From SMWC01 sp045561055 (GTDB lineage Bacteria; Pseudomonadota; Gammaproteobacteria; Steroidobacterales; Rariloculaceae): DNA of 64,000 bases. The stretch is from positions 310,001 to 374,000 of the forward strand of contig JBJKYL010000010.1 of assembly GCA_045561055.1 (NCBI GenBank). Direction: 5' to 3'. A program made the position numbers and the translations under genes. Positions within the stretch are counted from its first letter, which is position 1. Every line of letters starts with the position of its first letter. The notes beneath the pieces were generated by a model, which was not told the origin of the DNA, did not search any database, and saw only the letters and a program-made list of their open reading frames with translations. Shown piece after piece: positions 26,253-34,411 of this stretch.

Positions 26253-27670
26253 AAGAACGAATGGGGCGAATTCAATGTATCCACCTCGTCGGTATTGGAG
26301 GTGTTGGTATGAGTGGTATCGCTGAAGTTCTTATCAACCTTGGTTATGACGTCCAGGGGTCGGACATCAGCGTAAACGAGACAACCAAAAGGCTCGTGTC
26401 GCTCGGAGTAAAATTTTTCTCCTCACATGACGCCGATAATATGCAAAATGCTGACGTTGTTGTCGTCTCGAGTGCAATATCTAAGTCTAATCCGGAAATC
26501 GTCGAAGCAGACCGTCGTCGCATCCCCGTTGTGCAGCGTGCGGAGATGCTAGCCGAACTCATGCGTTTCCGCTATGGCATCGCGGTAGCGGGTACACATG
26601 GAAAAACAACAACAACGAGTCTTGTCGCAAGCGTGCTCGCGGAAGCTGGGATGGATCCAACGTTCGTGGTCGGTGGCCGTCTCGTTAGTGCTGATGCCAA
26701 CGCGCGATTGGGGTCTGGTCGTTATCTGGTAGCAGAAGCAGACGAGAGCGATGCTTCTTTTTTACATCTGCAACCGATGATCGCGGTTGTAACAAACATC
26801 GACGCCGATCATCTGACAAGCTATGAGGGAGAACTTAGGCGGCTGAAGGAGGGATTTAATGATTTTTTACACAACCTCCCTTTTTATGGGTTAGCGGTAA
26901 TGTGTGCTGACGACGAAAACACTTGCGAGATAACAGCGAAACTTAGTCGTCGCGTAGTGACCTACGGTTTTTCGGAGGGGGCAGATGTTCAGGCTCGCAA
27001 TGCTCGCGCAGTTGGTTTAGGAACTTCATTTGAAGTACATAGGCGCGATCACAAGCCGTTCGAGTTGACACTCAATTTGCCGGGTCGGCATAACGTTCTG
27101 AACGCGCTAGCGGCTGTAGCCGTAGCGGCGGAACTAAATATCGACGATAGGGCTATTCTTGCTGCGTTCGAGGAGTTTTCAGGCATTGATCGGCGTTTTC
27201 AGGTGCTCGGTAGAGTAACGACGCCGAACGGTATGGTGACTTTTGTCGACGATTACGGACACCATCCGACTGAGATTGCAGCCACGGTCGCAGCCGTTCG
27301 CGAGACTTGGCCCGAGCATCGGCTTGTTGTCGCATTCCAGCCACATCGCTACACGCGTACGCACGAACTTTTCGATGATTTCACCCAAGTGCTTTCGAAG
27401 GTAGATGTTTTGCTGCTCACTGAGATCTACGCGGCCGGAGAGGCGCCTATCGCTGGAGCTGAAGGGCGTTCTCTGGCAAGGGCTGTGCGCGCACGCGGCT
27501 TAGTCGAACCGATCTTTGTTGAAAATTTGGAGGCGCTGGCCACTGCGCTCGCGGAAGTTGTGCGAGACGGTGATGTCGTATTAACACTGGGGGCCGGCAG
27601 TATAGGGACAATCGTTCAAACTTTACCCAAACGTTTGGCGACGAGTATACCTATCGAGGTCAAGGGGTGA
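26249..27670 (+). CDS. murC: UDP-MurNAc--L-alanine ligase MurC
   Basis: Adds L-alanine to UDP-MurNAc, the first stem-peptide step. 473 residues from ATG 26249, which overlaps the murG stop and has a strong GGAGG 7 bases upstream. HLVGIGGVGMSGIAEVL at the N-terminus, P-loop VAGTHGKTTTTSLV, EADESDASFLHL, NIDADHLTSY and VDDYGHHPTEI are all in place. Overlaps murB as GTGA. Confidence 0.97.
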   Translation: MKERMGRIQCIHLVGIGGVGMSGIAEVLINLGYDVQGSDISVNETTKRLVSLGVKFFSSHDADNMQNADVVVVSSAISKSNPEIVEADRRRIPVVQRAEMLAELMRFRYGIAVAGTHGKTTTTSLVASVLAEAGMDPTFVVGGRLVSADANARLGSGRYLVAEADESDASFLHLQPMIAVVTNIDADHLTSYEGELRRLKEGFNDFLHNLPFYGLAVMCADDENTCEITAKLSRRVVTYGFSEGADVQARNARAVGLGTSFEVHRRDHKPFELTLNLPGRHNVLNALAAVAVAAELNIDDRAILAAFEEFSGIDRRFQVLGRVTTPNGMVTFVDDYGHHPTEIAATVAAVRETWPEHRLVVAFQPHRYTRTHELFDDFTQVLSKVDVLLLTEIYAAGEAPIAGAEGRSLARAVRARGLVEPIFVENLEALATALAEVVRDGDVVLTLGAGSIGTIVQTLPKRLATSIPIEVKG

Positions 27671-28593
27671 GTGCGGCGATGAATTTTTGTGCAGGGGTGG
27701 CAGAACTTCAACACAACGAGCCAATGAGTCGGCATACGTCATGGCGTGCAGGAGGGCCGGCTGATCTGTTTTTTAAACCTGAGAGTGTCGAGTCGTTACA
27801 AAATTTTCTTAATGAGCTTTCGGTGGAGACGCCGTTGCACTGGGTAGGATTAGGGTCGAATCTTCTTGTTCGCGACGGTGGTGTTCGTGGTGCGGTAATT
27901 TGCACATTAAAACTACCAGCCGGGATCAGTCGCATTAACTCGACAGAAGTAGAAGTTGGCGCAGGCACGCCTTGCGCAATTTTTGCGCGTCAATGCGTGC
28001 GCTGGAGGCTTGGTCCTGCCGTTTTCTTTGCCGGAATACCCGGGACTATAGGAGGTGCTTTGGCGATGAATGCGGGCGCATTCGGTAGTGAGACCTGGGA
28101 TCATGTTGAGAGAGTGGATACGATTGATCGCAGTGGTGAACGACGCAGCCGCACCGCTAAAGAGTTCGAAGTCGGTTACCGCTCGATCAATGGTGCACCG
28201 CAGGAATGGTTTCTCTCCGCAACATTCTCATTGGGACCAGATGAGGCCGCTAGCATGGGTGACGTTAAGCGGTTACTGCGAAAGAGGGGGGCTACTCAGC
28301 CGCTCGGCAAACTCAGTTGCGGTTCCGTGTTTCGAAATCCGCCTGGCCAGTTTGCGGCGCAACTAATAGAACAAGCTGGTTTGAAGGGTGCGACGAGCGG
28401 CGATGCAATAGTGTCAGATAAGCATGCTAATTTCATTATAAATCGGGGCTCGGCGACAGCGGCCGATATTGAGTCATTGATTGGGCTAGTTCGGGATTCT
28501 GTTGCCGAATTTTCGGGTACGACGCTTGAGCCCGAAGTTCGCATTATCGGTGAGTTATCGGTGGGCCCTGTTTTAGGAGATGAAGGAGAGTGA
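27667..28593 (+). CDS. murB: UDP-N-acetylenolpyruvoylglucosamine reductase MurB
   Basis: FAD/NADPH enzyme that completes UDP-MurNAc. 308 residues, GTG start in a GTGA overlap with murC, GAGG upstream. FAD-binding block: HTSWRAGGPADLFF, GLGSNLLVRDGG, FFAGIPGTIGGALAMNAGA. The shorter C-terminal layout with KLSCGSVFRNP (proton-donor Ser) and the tail SDKHANFIIN match the type I/II family without the E. coli-type extension (type II). Directly followed by ftsQ; the ddl gene that usually sits between is missing. Confidence 0.96.
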   Translation: MSAAMNFCAGVAELQHNEPMSRHTSWRAGGPADLFFKPESVESLQNFLNELSVETPLHWVGLGSNLLVRDGGVRGAVICTLKLPAGISRINSTEVEVGAGTPCAIFARQCVRWRLGPAVFFAGIPGTIGGALAMNAGAFGSETWDHVERVDTIDRSGERRSRTAKEFEVGYRSINGAPQEWFLSATFSLGPDEAASMGDVKRLLRKRGATQPLGKLSCGSVFRNPPGQFAAQLIEQAGLKGATSGDAIVSDKHANFIINRGSATAADIESLIGLVRDSVAEFSGTTLEPEVRIIGELSVGPVLGDEGE

Positions 28594-29387
28594 AACGTGC
28601 GAGGGTCAATCGGCGCAAGACCGCGAAGCAGCGGCAGTCGTCAATACTACCGAAGGCTCGTATAAATTTCCGGGCTATATTGTTACCGTCGTTGCTGATT
28701 GCGTCGGTTGCGGGTGCGTTACTCGCTGGGCAGATACTATTGGATCGTCCGGTCGGCAAGCTACAGATCGAAGGTTCTTTTCAACGCGTGACGCCGATAC
28801 AGGTGGAAGCGGCTGTTTCGCCGGTGCTGGGTTTTGGGTTCCTTTCGAGCGATCTCAGCGAGATCCGACAGCTTGTTTCGACGCTCGACTGGGTAGACGA
28901 AGTTGAAGTTGTGCGTATCTGGCCGGACACGCTTGTGGTGCGCATATGGGAGCATGAGGCCGCCGCCCGCTGGGGCGATAAGGGATTGTTGAACACGCAT
29001 GGCGTGCTATTCACCGACGAGTCGCGTTACGAATTTCCCGAACTGCCGCAGCTGATTGGACCGCATGGTGTTGAGTCTGAGGTAGCGAACCAATATCTGG
29101 TTCTTCGTGGACGTTTGGTTGAGTCCAATCTCTCTTTGGATACGTTATCGATGGATGAACGGGGTGCTTGGTTGCTGAAACTCAATACGGGGCAGGAAGT
29201 TCGGTTCGGCCGGCGTGATGTCGAGCAACGCATCAATCGTTTTTTTGATATAGCTGCGCCGGCGTTAGCATCGGATATGGATCGTGCCGAATACATCGAC
29301 CTTCGCTATACAAATGGATTCTCTGTTGGTTGGCTAGACGACATGGCAATAAAGATTGCCGGACATAGGGAGGGCTCGGGTGGTTAA
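28590..29387 (+). CDS. ftsQ: Cell division protein FtsQ
   Basis: Bitopic division protein that gathers FtsL and FtsB at the septum. 265 residues from GTG 28590 in a GTGA overlap with murB, with AGGAG at 28575. A basic cytoplasmic tail (1-33), one membrane helix (about 34-52), a POTRA domain (VGKLQIEGSFQRVTPIQVEA, LDWVDEVEVVRIWPDTLVV) and the beta domain ending in EYIDLRYTNGFSVGW. These are the usual blocks. Confidence 0.95.
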   Translation: MKRARVNRRKTAKQRQSSILPKARINFRAILLPSLLIASVAGALLAGQILLDRPVGKLQIEGSFQRVTPIQVEAAVSPVLGFGFLSSDLSEIRQLVSTLDWVDEVEVVRIWPDTLVVRIWEHEAAARWGDKGLLNTHGVLFTDESRYEFPELPQLIGPHGVESEVANQYLVLRGRLVESNLSLDTLSMDERGAWLLKLNTGQEVRFGRRDVEQRINRFFDIAAPALASDMDRAEYIDLRYTNGFSVGWLDDMAIKIAGHREGSGG

Positions 29388-30615
29388 ACGTAGTGACCGC
29401 AAGCTCATCGTTGGACTAGACATAGGTACGTCTAAAGTTGTCACGGTTGTCGGCGAGCTTGCTGCCGAGAATACTCTTGAAGTCATCGGTATCGGATCGA
29501 ATCCTTCTCGGGGGCTGAAGCGTGGTGTCGTCGTTAATATCGAATCGACGGTGCAGTCGATACAGCGCGCCGTAGAGGAGGCGGAACTAATGGCTGGTTG
29601 CGAGATTAATACCGTGTTTGCCGGTATCGCTGGCAGTCATGTCCGCAGTTTGAACTCCCACGGTATCGTCGCGATCCGTGACAAGGAAGTAAGCAGCGGT
29701 GATCTGGATAGGGTCATCGACGCTGCTAGAGCAGTCGCGATACCGGCCGACCAAAGAATTCTACACGTGTTGCCGCAGGAGTTTCTTATCGATTCGAACG
29801 AGGGTATCCGTGAGCCGATTGGCATGTCTGGGATTCGCTTGGAGGCGAAGGTTCACCTTGTGACCGGTGCTGTTAGTGCAGCTCAGAACATTGTGAAGTG
29901 TGTGCAGCGCTGTGGGCTGGATGTCGAAGATGTAGTCCTCGAGCAGCTTGCATCGAGTTACTCTGTGCTCACAGAAGACGAGAAGGAGCTTGGAATCTGC
30001 ATCGTTGATACTGGCGGGGGTACAACGGATATTGCTGTTTTTCGTGGAGGGGCGATTCAACACACGGCAGTCATACCGATAGCGGGGGATCAGGTTACTA
30101 ATGATATCGCTGTCTCATTGCGTACGCCGACTCAGTATGCCGAAGAAATTAAGATTAAGTACGCTTGTGCACTGTCGCAACTCGCTAACCCTGACGAAAC
30201 GATTGAGGTGCCAAGTGTCGGTGACCGGCCGCCGAGGCGTCTGGCGCGGCAAACTTTGGCTGAAGTCGTGGAACCGCGTTACGAAGAGCTATTTTCGCTT
30301 GTACGTGACGAGCTTCGGCGTTCCGGGTTCGAGGAACTGATTGCTGCGGGAGTCGTACTGACGGGAGGCAGCTCAAAGATGGAAGGCGCCGTTGAGTTAG
30401 CGGAAGAAATTTTTCACATGCCTGTTCGTTTGGGGCTCCCGCAATATGTTGAGGGTTTAGTCGATGTTGTACGAAACCCGATCCACGCTACGGCGGTGGG
30501 ACTACTCTTGTACGGGAAGGAAGCGGTTGAGGCACAAGTTGATGCATCAGCATCACAGGTAGGAGTTTCCGGAGCTTTCGGACGGATGAAAGCCTGGTTT
30601 CAAGGGAATTTTTGA
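29380..30615 (+). CDS. ftsA: Cell division protein FtsA
   Basis: Actin-like ATPase that ties FtsZ filaments to the inner membrane. 411 residues from GTG 29380, with GGGAGGG about 5 bases upstream; an upstream ATG at 29356 lies inside ftsQ and is not supported. KLIVGLDIGTSKV (phosphate 1), the 1C domain, LGICIVDTGGGTTDIAVF (phosphate 2), LTGGSSKMEG (adenosine loop), and the C-terminal amphipathic membrane helix FGRMKAWFQGNF. Overlaps ftsQ by 8 bases. Confidence 0.97.
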   Translation: MVKRSDRKLIVGLDIGTSKVVTVVGELAAENTLEVIGIGSNPSRGLKRGVVVNIESTVQSIQRAVEEAELMAGCEINTVFAGIAGSHVRSLNSHGIVAIRDKEVSSGDLDRVIDAARAVAIPADQRILHVLPQEFLIDSNEGIREPIGMSGIRLEAKVHLVTGAVSAAQNIVKCVQRCGLDVEDVVLEQLASSYSVLTEDEKELGICIVDTGGGTTDIAVFRGGAIQHTAVIPIAGDQVTNDIAVSLRTPTQYAEEIKIKYACALSQLANPDETIEVPSVGDRPPRRLARQTLAEVVEPRYEELFSLVRDELRRSGFEELIAAGVVLTGGSSKMEGAVELAEEIFHMPVRLGLPQYVEGLVDVVRNPIHATAVGLLLYGKEAVEAQVDASASQVGVSGAFGRMKAWFQGNF

Positions 30616-30639
30616 GGTTTTGGATAAGGAGTCTGGATG

Positions 30640-31782
30640 ATGTTCGAATTAATGGATGGGCATGCGGAAACTGCGGTAATTAAAGTTATGGGAATCGGTG
30701 GTGGTGGCGGAAACGCTGTAGGGCATATGTTGGCATCCGGGATTGAAGGCGTAGATTTTATCTGCGCAAACACAGACGCTCAGGCACTGAAAAGTGCCAG
30801 AGTAAAGACGGGCATACAGATCGGTTGCAATATTACTAAAGGTCTGGGCGCTGGCGCTAATCCCGAGATTGGACGACAAGCCGCGATGGAGGACCGCGAC
30901 AGGATCCAGGAAGTCGTTGAGGGTGCGGATATGCTGTTTTTAACAGCTGGGCTCGGCGGCGGAACGGGAACGGGAGCTGCGCCGGTCGTTGCGCAGTTAG
31001 CGAAAGAGCTAGGTGTTTTAACCGTCGCTGTGGTTACTAAGCCGTTCACGATGGAAGGCGGTAAGCGTATGCATATTGCGGATCAAGGAATTGCTGAACT
31101 TTCTCGCTATGTTGACTCACTAATAACGATACCGAATGAGAAGCTCTTAACTGTTCTTGGGCCAGAAACGACGTTACTCGATGCGTTTAAGGCAGCTAAC
31201 CAGGTGCTGCAGGGCGCCGTCCAGGGTATTGCTGAGCTTATCACGCGTCCCGGACTTATTAACGTCGATTTTGCAGACGTTAGAACCGTAATGTCGGAAA
31301 TGGGTATGGCTATGATGGGATCAGGAGTCGCAAGTGGTGATGGGCGGGCGCGTGAGGCAGCGGAGGCCGCGATCTCGAGTCCGTTGCTCGAGGATGTCAA
31401 TTTGGCTGGAGCGAATGGTGTTCTTGTCAACGTCACGGCCGGCACGGATCTTTCGATCGGCGAATTCCAGGAGGTGGGTTTGACCGTCAAACATTTCGCT
31501 TCCGATGAGGCCACGGTAGTCGTCGGTACCGTGATTGATCCGGATATGGCAGGAGAGATTCGTGTTACTGTTGTTGCGACCGGATTGGGTCAAGCTACGG
31601 GCGTGGCAGACGTGCCCGTAAAAGTTGTCCGGCGAACTGCATCCGGTGAGCCCAACTACGCGGAGCTCGACAAGCCCGCAGTGCAGAGAAAGCAAGCAGT
31701 CGGCGACGGTATGATGCCGCCAACCGAAGAACTTGAGGATATGCTAGATATACCAGCATTTCTGCGCAGGCAGGCCGACTAG
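30640..31782 (+). CDS. ftsZ: Cell division GTPase FtsZ
   Basis: Tubulin-like GTPase that forms the division ring. 380 residues. Two adjacent ATGs (30637, 30640) follow AAGGAG at 30626; 30640 gives the usual MFELM start and 8-base spacing. Glycine-rich nucleotide loop KVMGIGGGGGNAV, tubulin signature GLGGGTGTGAAPV, T7-type NVDFADVRTVM, and the conserved C-terminal peptide DIPAFLRRQAD that binds FtsA and ZipA. The intervening linker is short. 21 bases after ftsA. Confidence 0.98.
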   Translation: MFELMDGHAETAVIKVMGIGGGGGNAVGHMLASGIEGVDFICANTDAQALKSARVKTGIQIGCNITKGLGAGANPEIGRQAAMEDRDRIQEVVEGADMLFLTAGLGGGTGTGAAPVVAQLAKELGVLTVAVVTKPFTMEGGKRMHIADQGIAELSRYVDSLITIPNEKLLTVLGPETTLLDAFKAANQVLQGAVQGIAELITRPGLINVDFADVRTVMSEMGMAMMGSGVASGDGRAREAAEAAISSPLLEDVNLAGANGVLVNVTAGTDLSIGEFQEVGLTVKHFASDEATVVVGTVIDPDMAGEIRVTVVATGLGQATGVADVPVKVVRRTASGEPNYAELDKPAVQRKQAVGDGMMPPTEELEDMLDIPAFLRRQAD

Positions 31783-31950
31783 CTGTATTCACCATCTATC
31801 AAACGGTTTTTGGCACAGGGGGCGCAGTGACTTGTTGCTGATGCGGTAATATGGTGGCGTTTCTGGCTGTTTATGGGGACAATTAAGCTATCTAATAATG
31901 GTTTTCAATAACGGTATAGGGCTTAACTCCGCTTTGCTCAAGGTCTGCAT

Positions 31951-32865
31951 TTGATGAAACAACGGACTCTGAAAGAATCAATACGCGCTACAGGTATAGG
32001 TTTACATGGTGGTGAGAAGGTATATATGAACCTTCGGCCGGCGCCGGTTAACGCCGGGATTATATTTCGGCGTGTCGATCTCGACATCCCTGTAGATATT
32101 CCCGCCACCGCCCTTAATGTAACGCAGACAAACCTCGGTACGACGCTTGAACGTGATGGTGCCAAGGTGGCGACAGTTGAGCATCTACTGTCCGCGATGG
32201 CTGCGCTCGGTATCGATAACGCCTTCATTGATTTAACCGCAGCGGAAGTACCAATTATGGACGGCAGTGCCGCGCCCTTTGTCTTTCTCCTACAGTCGGC
32301 CGGTATTGAGGAGCAATCCGCACCCAAGCGCTTCATTCGGATTCGCAAGCGAGTAGAGGTCGAGGATGGCGACAAGTGGGCGCGTCTAATGCCATACGAT
32401 GGTTTCCGTGTGCAATTCGAGATCGATTTCGACCATCCAGTTCTACGTAAGCATCGCCAGACGGCAACTTTAGACTTTTCGACGACTGCGTTTCTCAAGG
32501 AGATTAGCCGAGCGCGGACCTTCGGGTTCCTGCGCGATCTCGAGATGCTACGTGACCAGGACTTAACCTTGGGCGGCGGACTCGACAATGCCATCGTTAT
32601 GGATGAATTTAGGGTCCTGAATGAAGATGGTCTGCGTTTTCGAGACGAGTTCGTGCGCCATAAGATTCTCGACGCTGTGGGCGATCTTTACCTTATGGGT
32701 GGTTGCCTCGTAGGCGAATTTAACGGCTTCAAATCCGGCCATGAGCTTAACAATAAACTTCTCAGGGAGCTCATAGAGCAACCGGAGTGTTACGAGGAAA
32801 TCGTCTTTAACGACGCAAATGTCTCACCAGTCGCTTATCAGCTCGTCCCGGAGCTATCCGACTGA
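31951..32865 (+). CDS. lpxC: UDP-3-O-acyl-N-acetylglucosamine deacetylase LpxC
   Basis: Zinc enzyme for the committed step of lipid A synthesis. 304 residues from TTG 31951, which aligns with the usual start one residue before MKQRTLKESI; ATG 31954 is the alternative. Zinc ligands: His in VEHLLSAM (residue 78) and the later HKILDAVGDLYLMG (His and Asp). GIGLHGGEKV at the N-terminus is typical. The 168 bases after ftsZ probably hold its own promoter, but I see no clear one. Its 3' end overlaps the convergent DciA-like gene by 28 bases. Confidence 0.96.
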   Translation: MMKQRTLKESIRATGIGLHGGEKVYMNLRPAPVNAGIIFRRVDLDIPVDIPATALNVTQTNLGTTLERDGAKVATVEHLLSAMAALGIDNAFIDLTAAEVPIMDGSAAPFVFLLQSAGIEEQSAPKRFIRIRKRVEVEDGDKWARLMPYDGFRVQFEIDFDHPVLRKHRQTATLDFSTTAFLKEISRARTFGFLRDLEMLRDQDLTLGGGLDNAIVMDEFRVLNEDGLRFRDEFVRHKILDAVGDLYLMGGCLVGEFNGFKSGHELNNKLLRELIEQPECYEEIVFNDANVSPVAYQLVPELSD

Positions 32866-33140
32866 TCGGTTTGGGGTAGTACCCGGACATTTAGCCTTGC
32901 GGCGCCGAGTTCGTCGGCTCGATAGCGGACCCGAGCGGCCCAGGCTGAAGAATCCATCATCAGTAGGAGTTCGCCGTTCTCGGTAAGGCTGGCTGTGACG
33001 AGATGGGCGGCTTCTTCGACTGGAAGTAGCGCCCGAATTTGGGCTGTAAGCTTCTCTCGGCGGTGCGCTTCTGCGGCTAGATTCGCCAAACTCCCGGTCT
33101 CGAGTAGTTCCAAAAGAGATAGTGGACGCTGTTTGGTCAT
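32838..33140 (-). CDS. DUF721 / DciA-like protein
   Basis: 100 residues from ATG 33138-33140; a longer frame to 33221 has no family support. The pattern RPLSLLELLETGSLANLAAEA, LLPVEEAAHLVTASL, and SSAWAARVRYRADEL is that of DUF721 proteins, which include the replicative helicase loader DciA of bacteria without DnaC. The location between lpxC and secA is the usual one. Convergent with lpxC and overlapping its 3' end by 28 bases. Function assigned by family only. Confidence 0.8.
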   Translation of the reverse strand: MTKQRPLSLLELLETGSLANLAAEAHRREKLTAQIRALLPVEEAAHLVTASLTENGELLLMMDSSAWAARVRYRADELGAARLNVRVLPQTDQSDSSGTS

Positions 33141-33201
33141 GGGTCTGAGCCTGGTATCAACGTTTCCATAGCAGATGTTTGTATAGATAATATTTTTTGG
33201 G

Positions 33202-33226
33202 CATGCTTGGCAAGTAGGCAAGCATG
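33202..33226. repeat. Perfect 8-base inverted repeat upstream of the DciA-like gene
   Basis: CATGCTTG (33202-33209) and CAAGCATG (33219-33226) are perfect reverse complements around a 9-base loop. No T-run follows on either strand, so it is not a simple terminator. It lies in the 254-base divergent gap between the DciA-like gene and the M23 peptidase gene, so it may be an operator for either, or a hairpin in an untranslated leader. No regulator can be named. Confidence 0.5.
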
Positions 33227-33305
33227 AAACTCCCTATAGGCGTTCTACCCAAAGCCCTAGATCTAAGGATCATGGGGTAACCGAGTGATAGTTTACAGAT
33301 AAGGT

Positions 33306-33311
33306 TATAAT
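33306..33311 (+). promoter_or_regulatory. Possible -10 box of the M23 peptidase gene
   Basis: A perfect TATAAT stands 84 bases before the M23 peptidase start. The best -35 candidate, GTGATA at 33285, is only 15 bases away, so the promoter is plausible but not well supported. Confidence 0.3.
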
Positions 33312-33394
33312 TTCGCTGCAGCCAATGAGCGATAGCAATGTTCGGGCTGTGATAAGAATAGCCCCATATGAATGAGGGGACGGAGCAGCATCCC

Positions 33395-34315
33395 ATGGAA
33401 TTGATTATTCTATCGAAGAATCGTGGCCGTTTAGGTCACTTAGAGCTGACCTCCCGGCGAGTCCGGTTTGGACTTGCAGGGCTTGTGCTGCTTGGTTGTG
33501 CGGGCGTCTTCTATGGCGGTTTCGTGGCCGCCACTAAATTCGGCTTGGCTAATCCCACCAATCAGATCGCTGATTGGCAGGCCAATATCGACGAGCAGAA
33601 AACAGAACTTTATAACACCCGTAAAGCGGTGATGAATAACCTCCATGCTCTTGCTTTGCGGTTAGGACAGATGAACTCTCACGTGGTGCGACTCGATGCG
33701 CTGGGACAGCGACTTACGCAAATGGCGGGTTTCGAAGATGGCGAATTTAATTTTACGGTGCCACCTTCTCTGGGGGGGCCCGAGGAAATCCTGACGCGAG
33801 ATGATATGAATCAGGTTTCTGGACTGTTCTCGGCACTAGATGAGCTGGATAGCCAGCTCACTAACCGCCAGCAACAGCTCCGCATACTTGAAGGCTTGCT
33901 CCTTAATCGCAAACTTCAGGATGAGGTTCATCCTGAGGGCAGGCCTATTTCCTCGGGTTACATCTCATCAGGTTTTGGCAATCGCATGGATCCGTTCACG
34001 GGTCGTGTGGCCTTTCACGAGGGAATTGACTTTGCGGGGAAGGAAGGCACAGATGTGGTTGCGGTTGCTTCGGGCGTTGTGACCTGGTCAGGTAATCGTT
34101 ATGGTTACGGTAAGATCGTAGAGATCACTCATGGTAATGGTTACGTGACTCTATACGCTCATAACGCTGAGAACTTTGTCGCAGTTGGAGATACTATAAA
34201 ACGTGGAGAAATCATCGCTTCGATGGGCTCTACGGGACGCGCAACCGGACCGAACTTGCATTTCGAAGTTTTACGGAATGGCAGAGTTGTAGACCCCTTG
34301 ACCTATATTAACTAG
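33395..34315 (+). CDS. M23 (LytM) family peptidase or division regulator, membrane-anchored
   Basis: 306 residues from ATG 33395 with GGAG 9 bases upstream (ATG 33368 is an alternative). A membrane helix at about 32-52 (FGLAGLVLLGCAGVFYGGF) is followed by a coiled-coil region and a C-terminal LytM domain (about 190-300). Zinc-binding HxxxD is present (FHEGIDFAG) and so is the last ligand His (LHFEV), but the usual catalytic HxH reads N-L-H (codon 34253-34255), so activity against cell wall is uncertain. Proteins of this kind stand before secA in many gammaproteobacteria. It may cut peptidoglycan or activate an amidase like NlpD and EnvC. Confidence 0.85.
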   Translation: MELIILSKNRGRLGHLELTSRRVRFGLAGLVLLGCAGVFYGGFVAATKFGLANPTNQIADWQANIDEQKTELYNTRKAVMNNLHALALRLGQMNSHVVRLDALGQRLTQMAGFEDGEFNFTVPPSLGGPEEILTRDDMNQVSGLFSALDELDSQLTNRQQQLRILEGLLLNRKLQDEVHPEGRPISSGYISSGFGNRMDPFTGRVAFHEGIDFAGKEGTDVVAVASGVVTWSGNRYGYGKIVEITHGNGYVTLYAHNAENFVAVGDTIKRGEIIASMGSTGRATGPNLHFEVLRNGRVVDPLTYIN

Positions 34316-34411
34316 CCCCCATATCTCGATAACTGATTTGTATTTGCCGGTCCCAAAGACCGTCATCGATCCGTAGAAAACGTAGCCTCAACTATTATCC
34401 AGGGATTCGGT

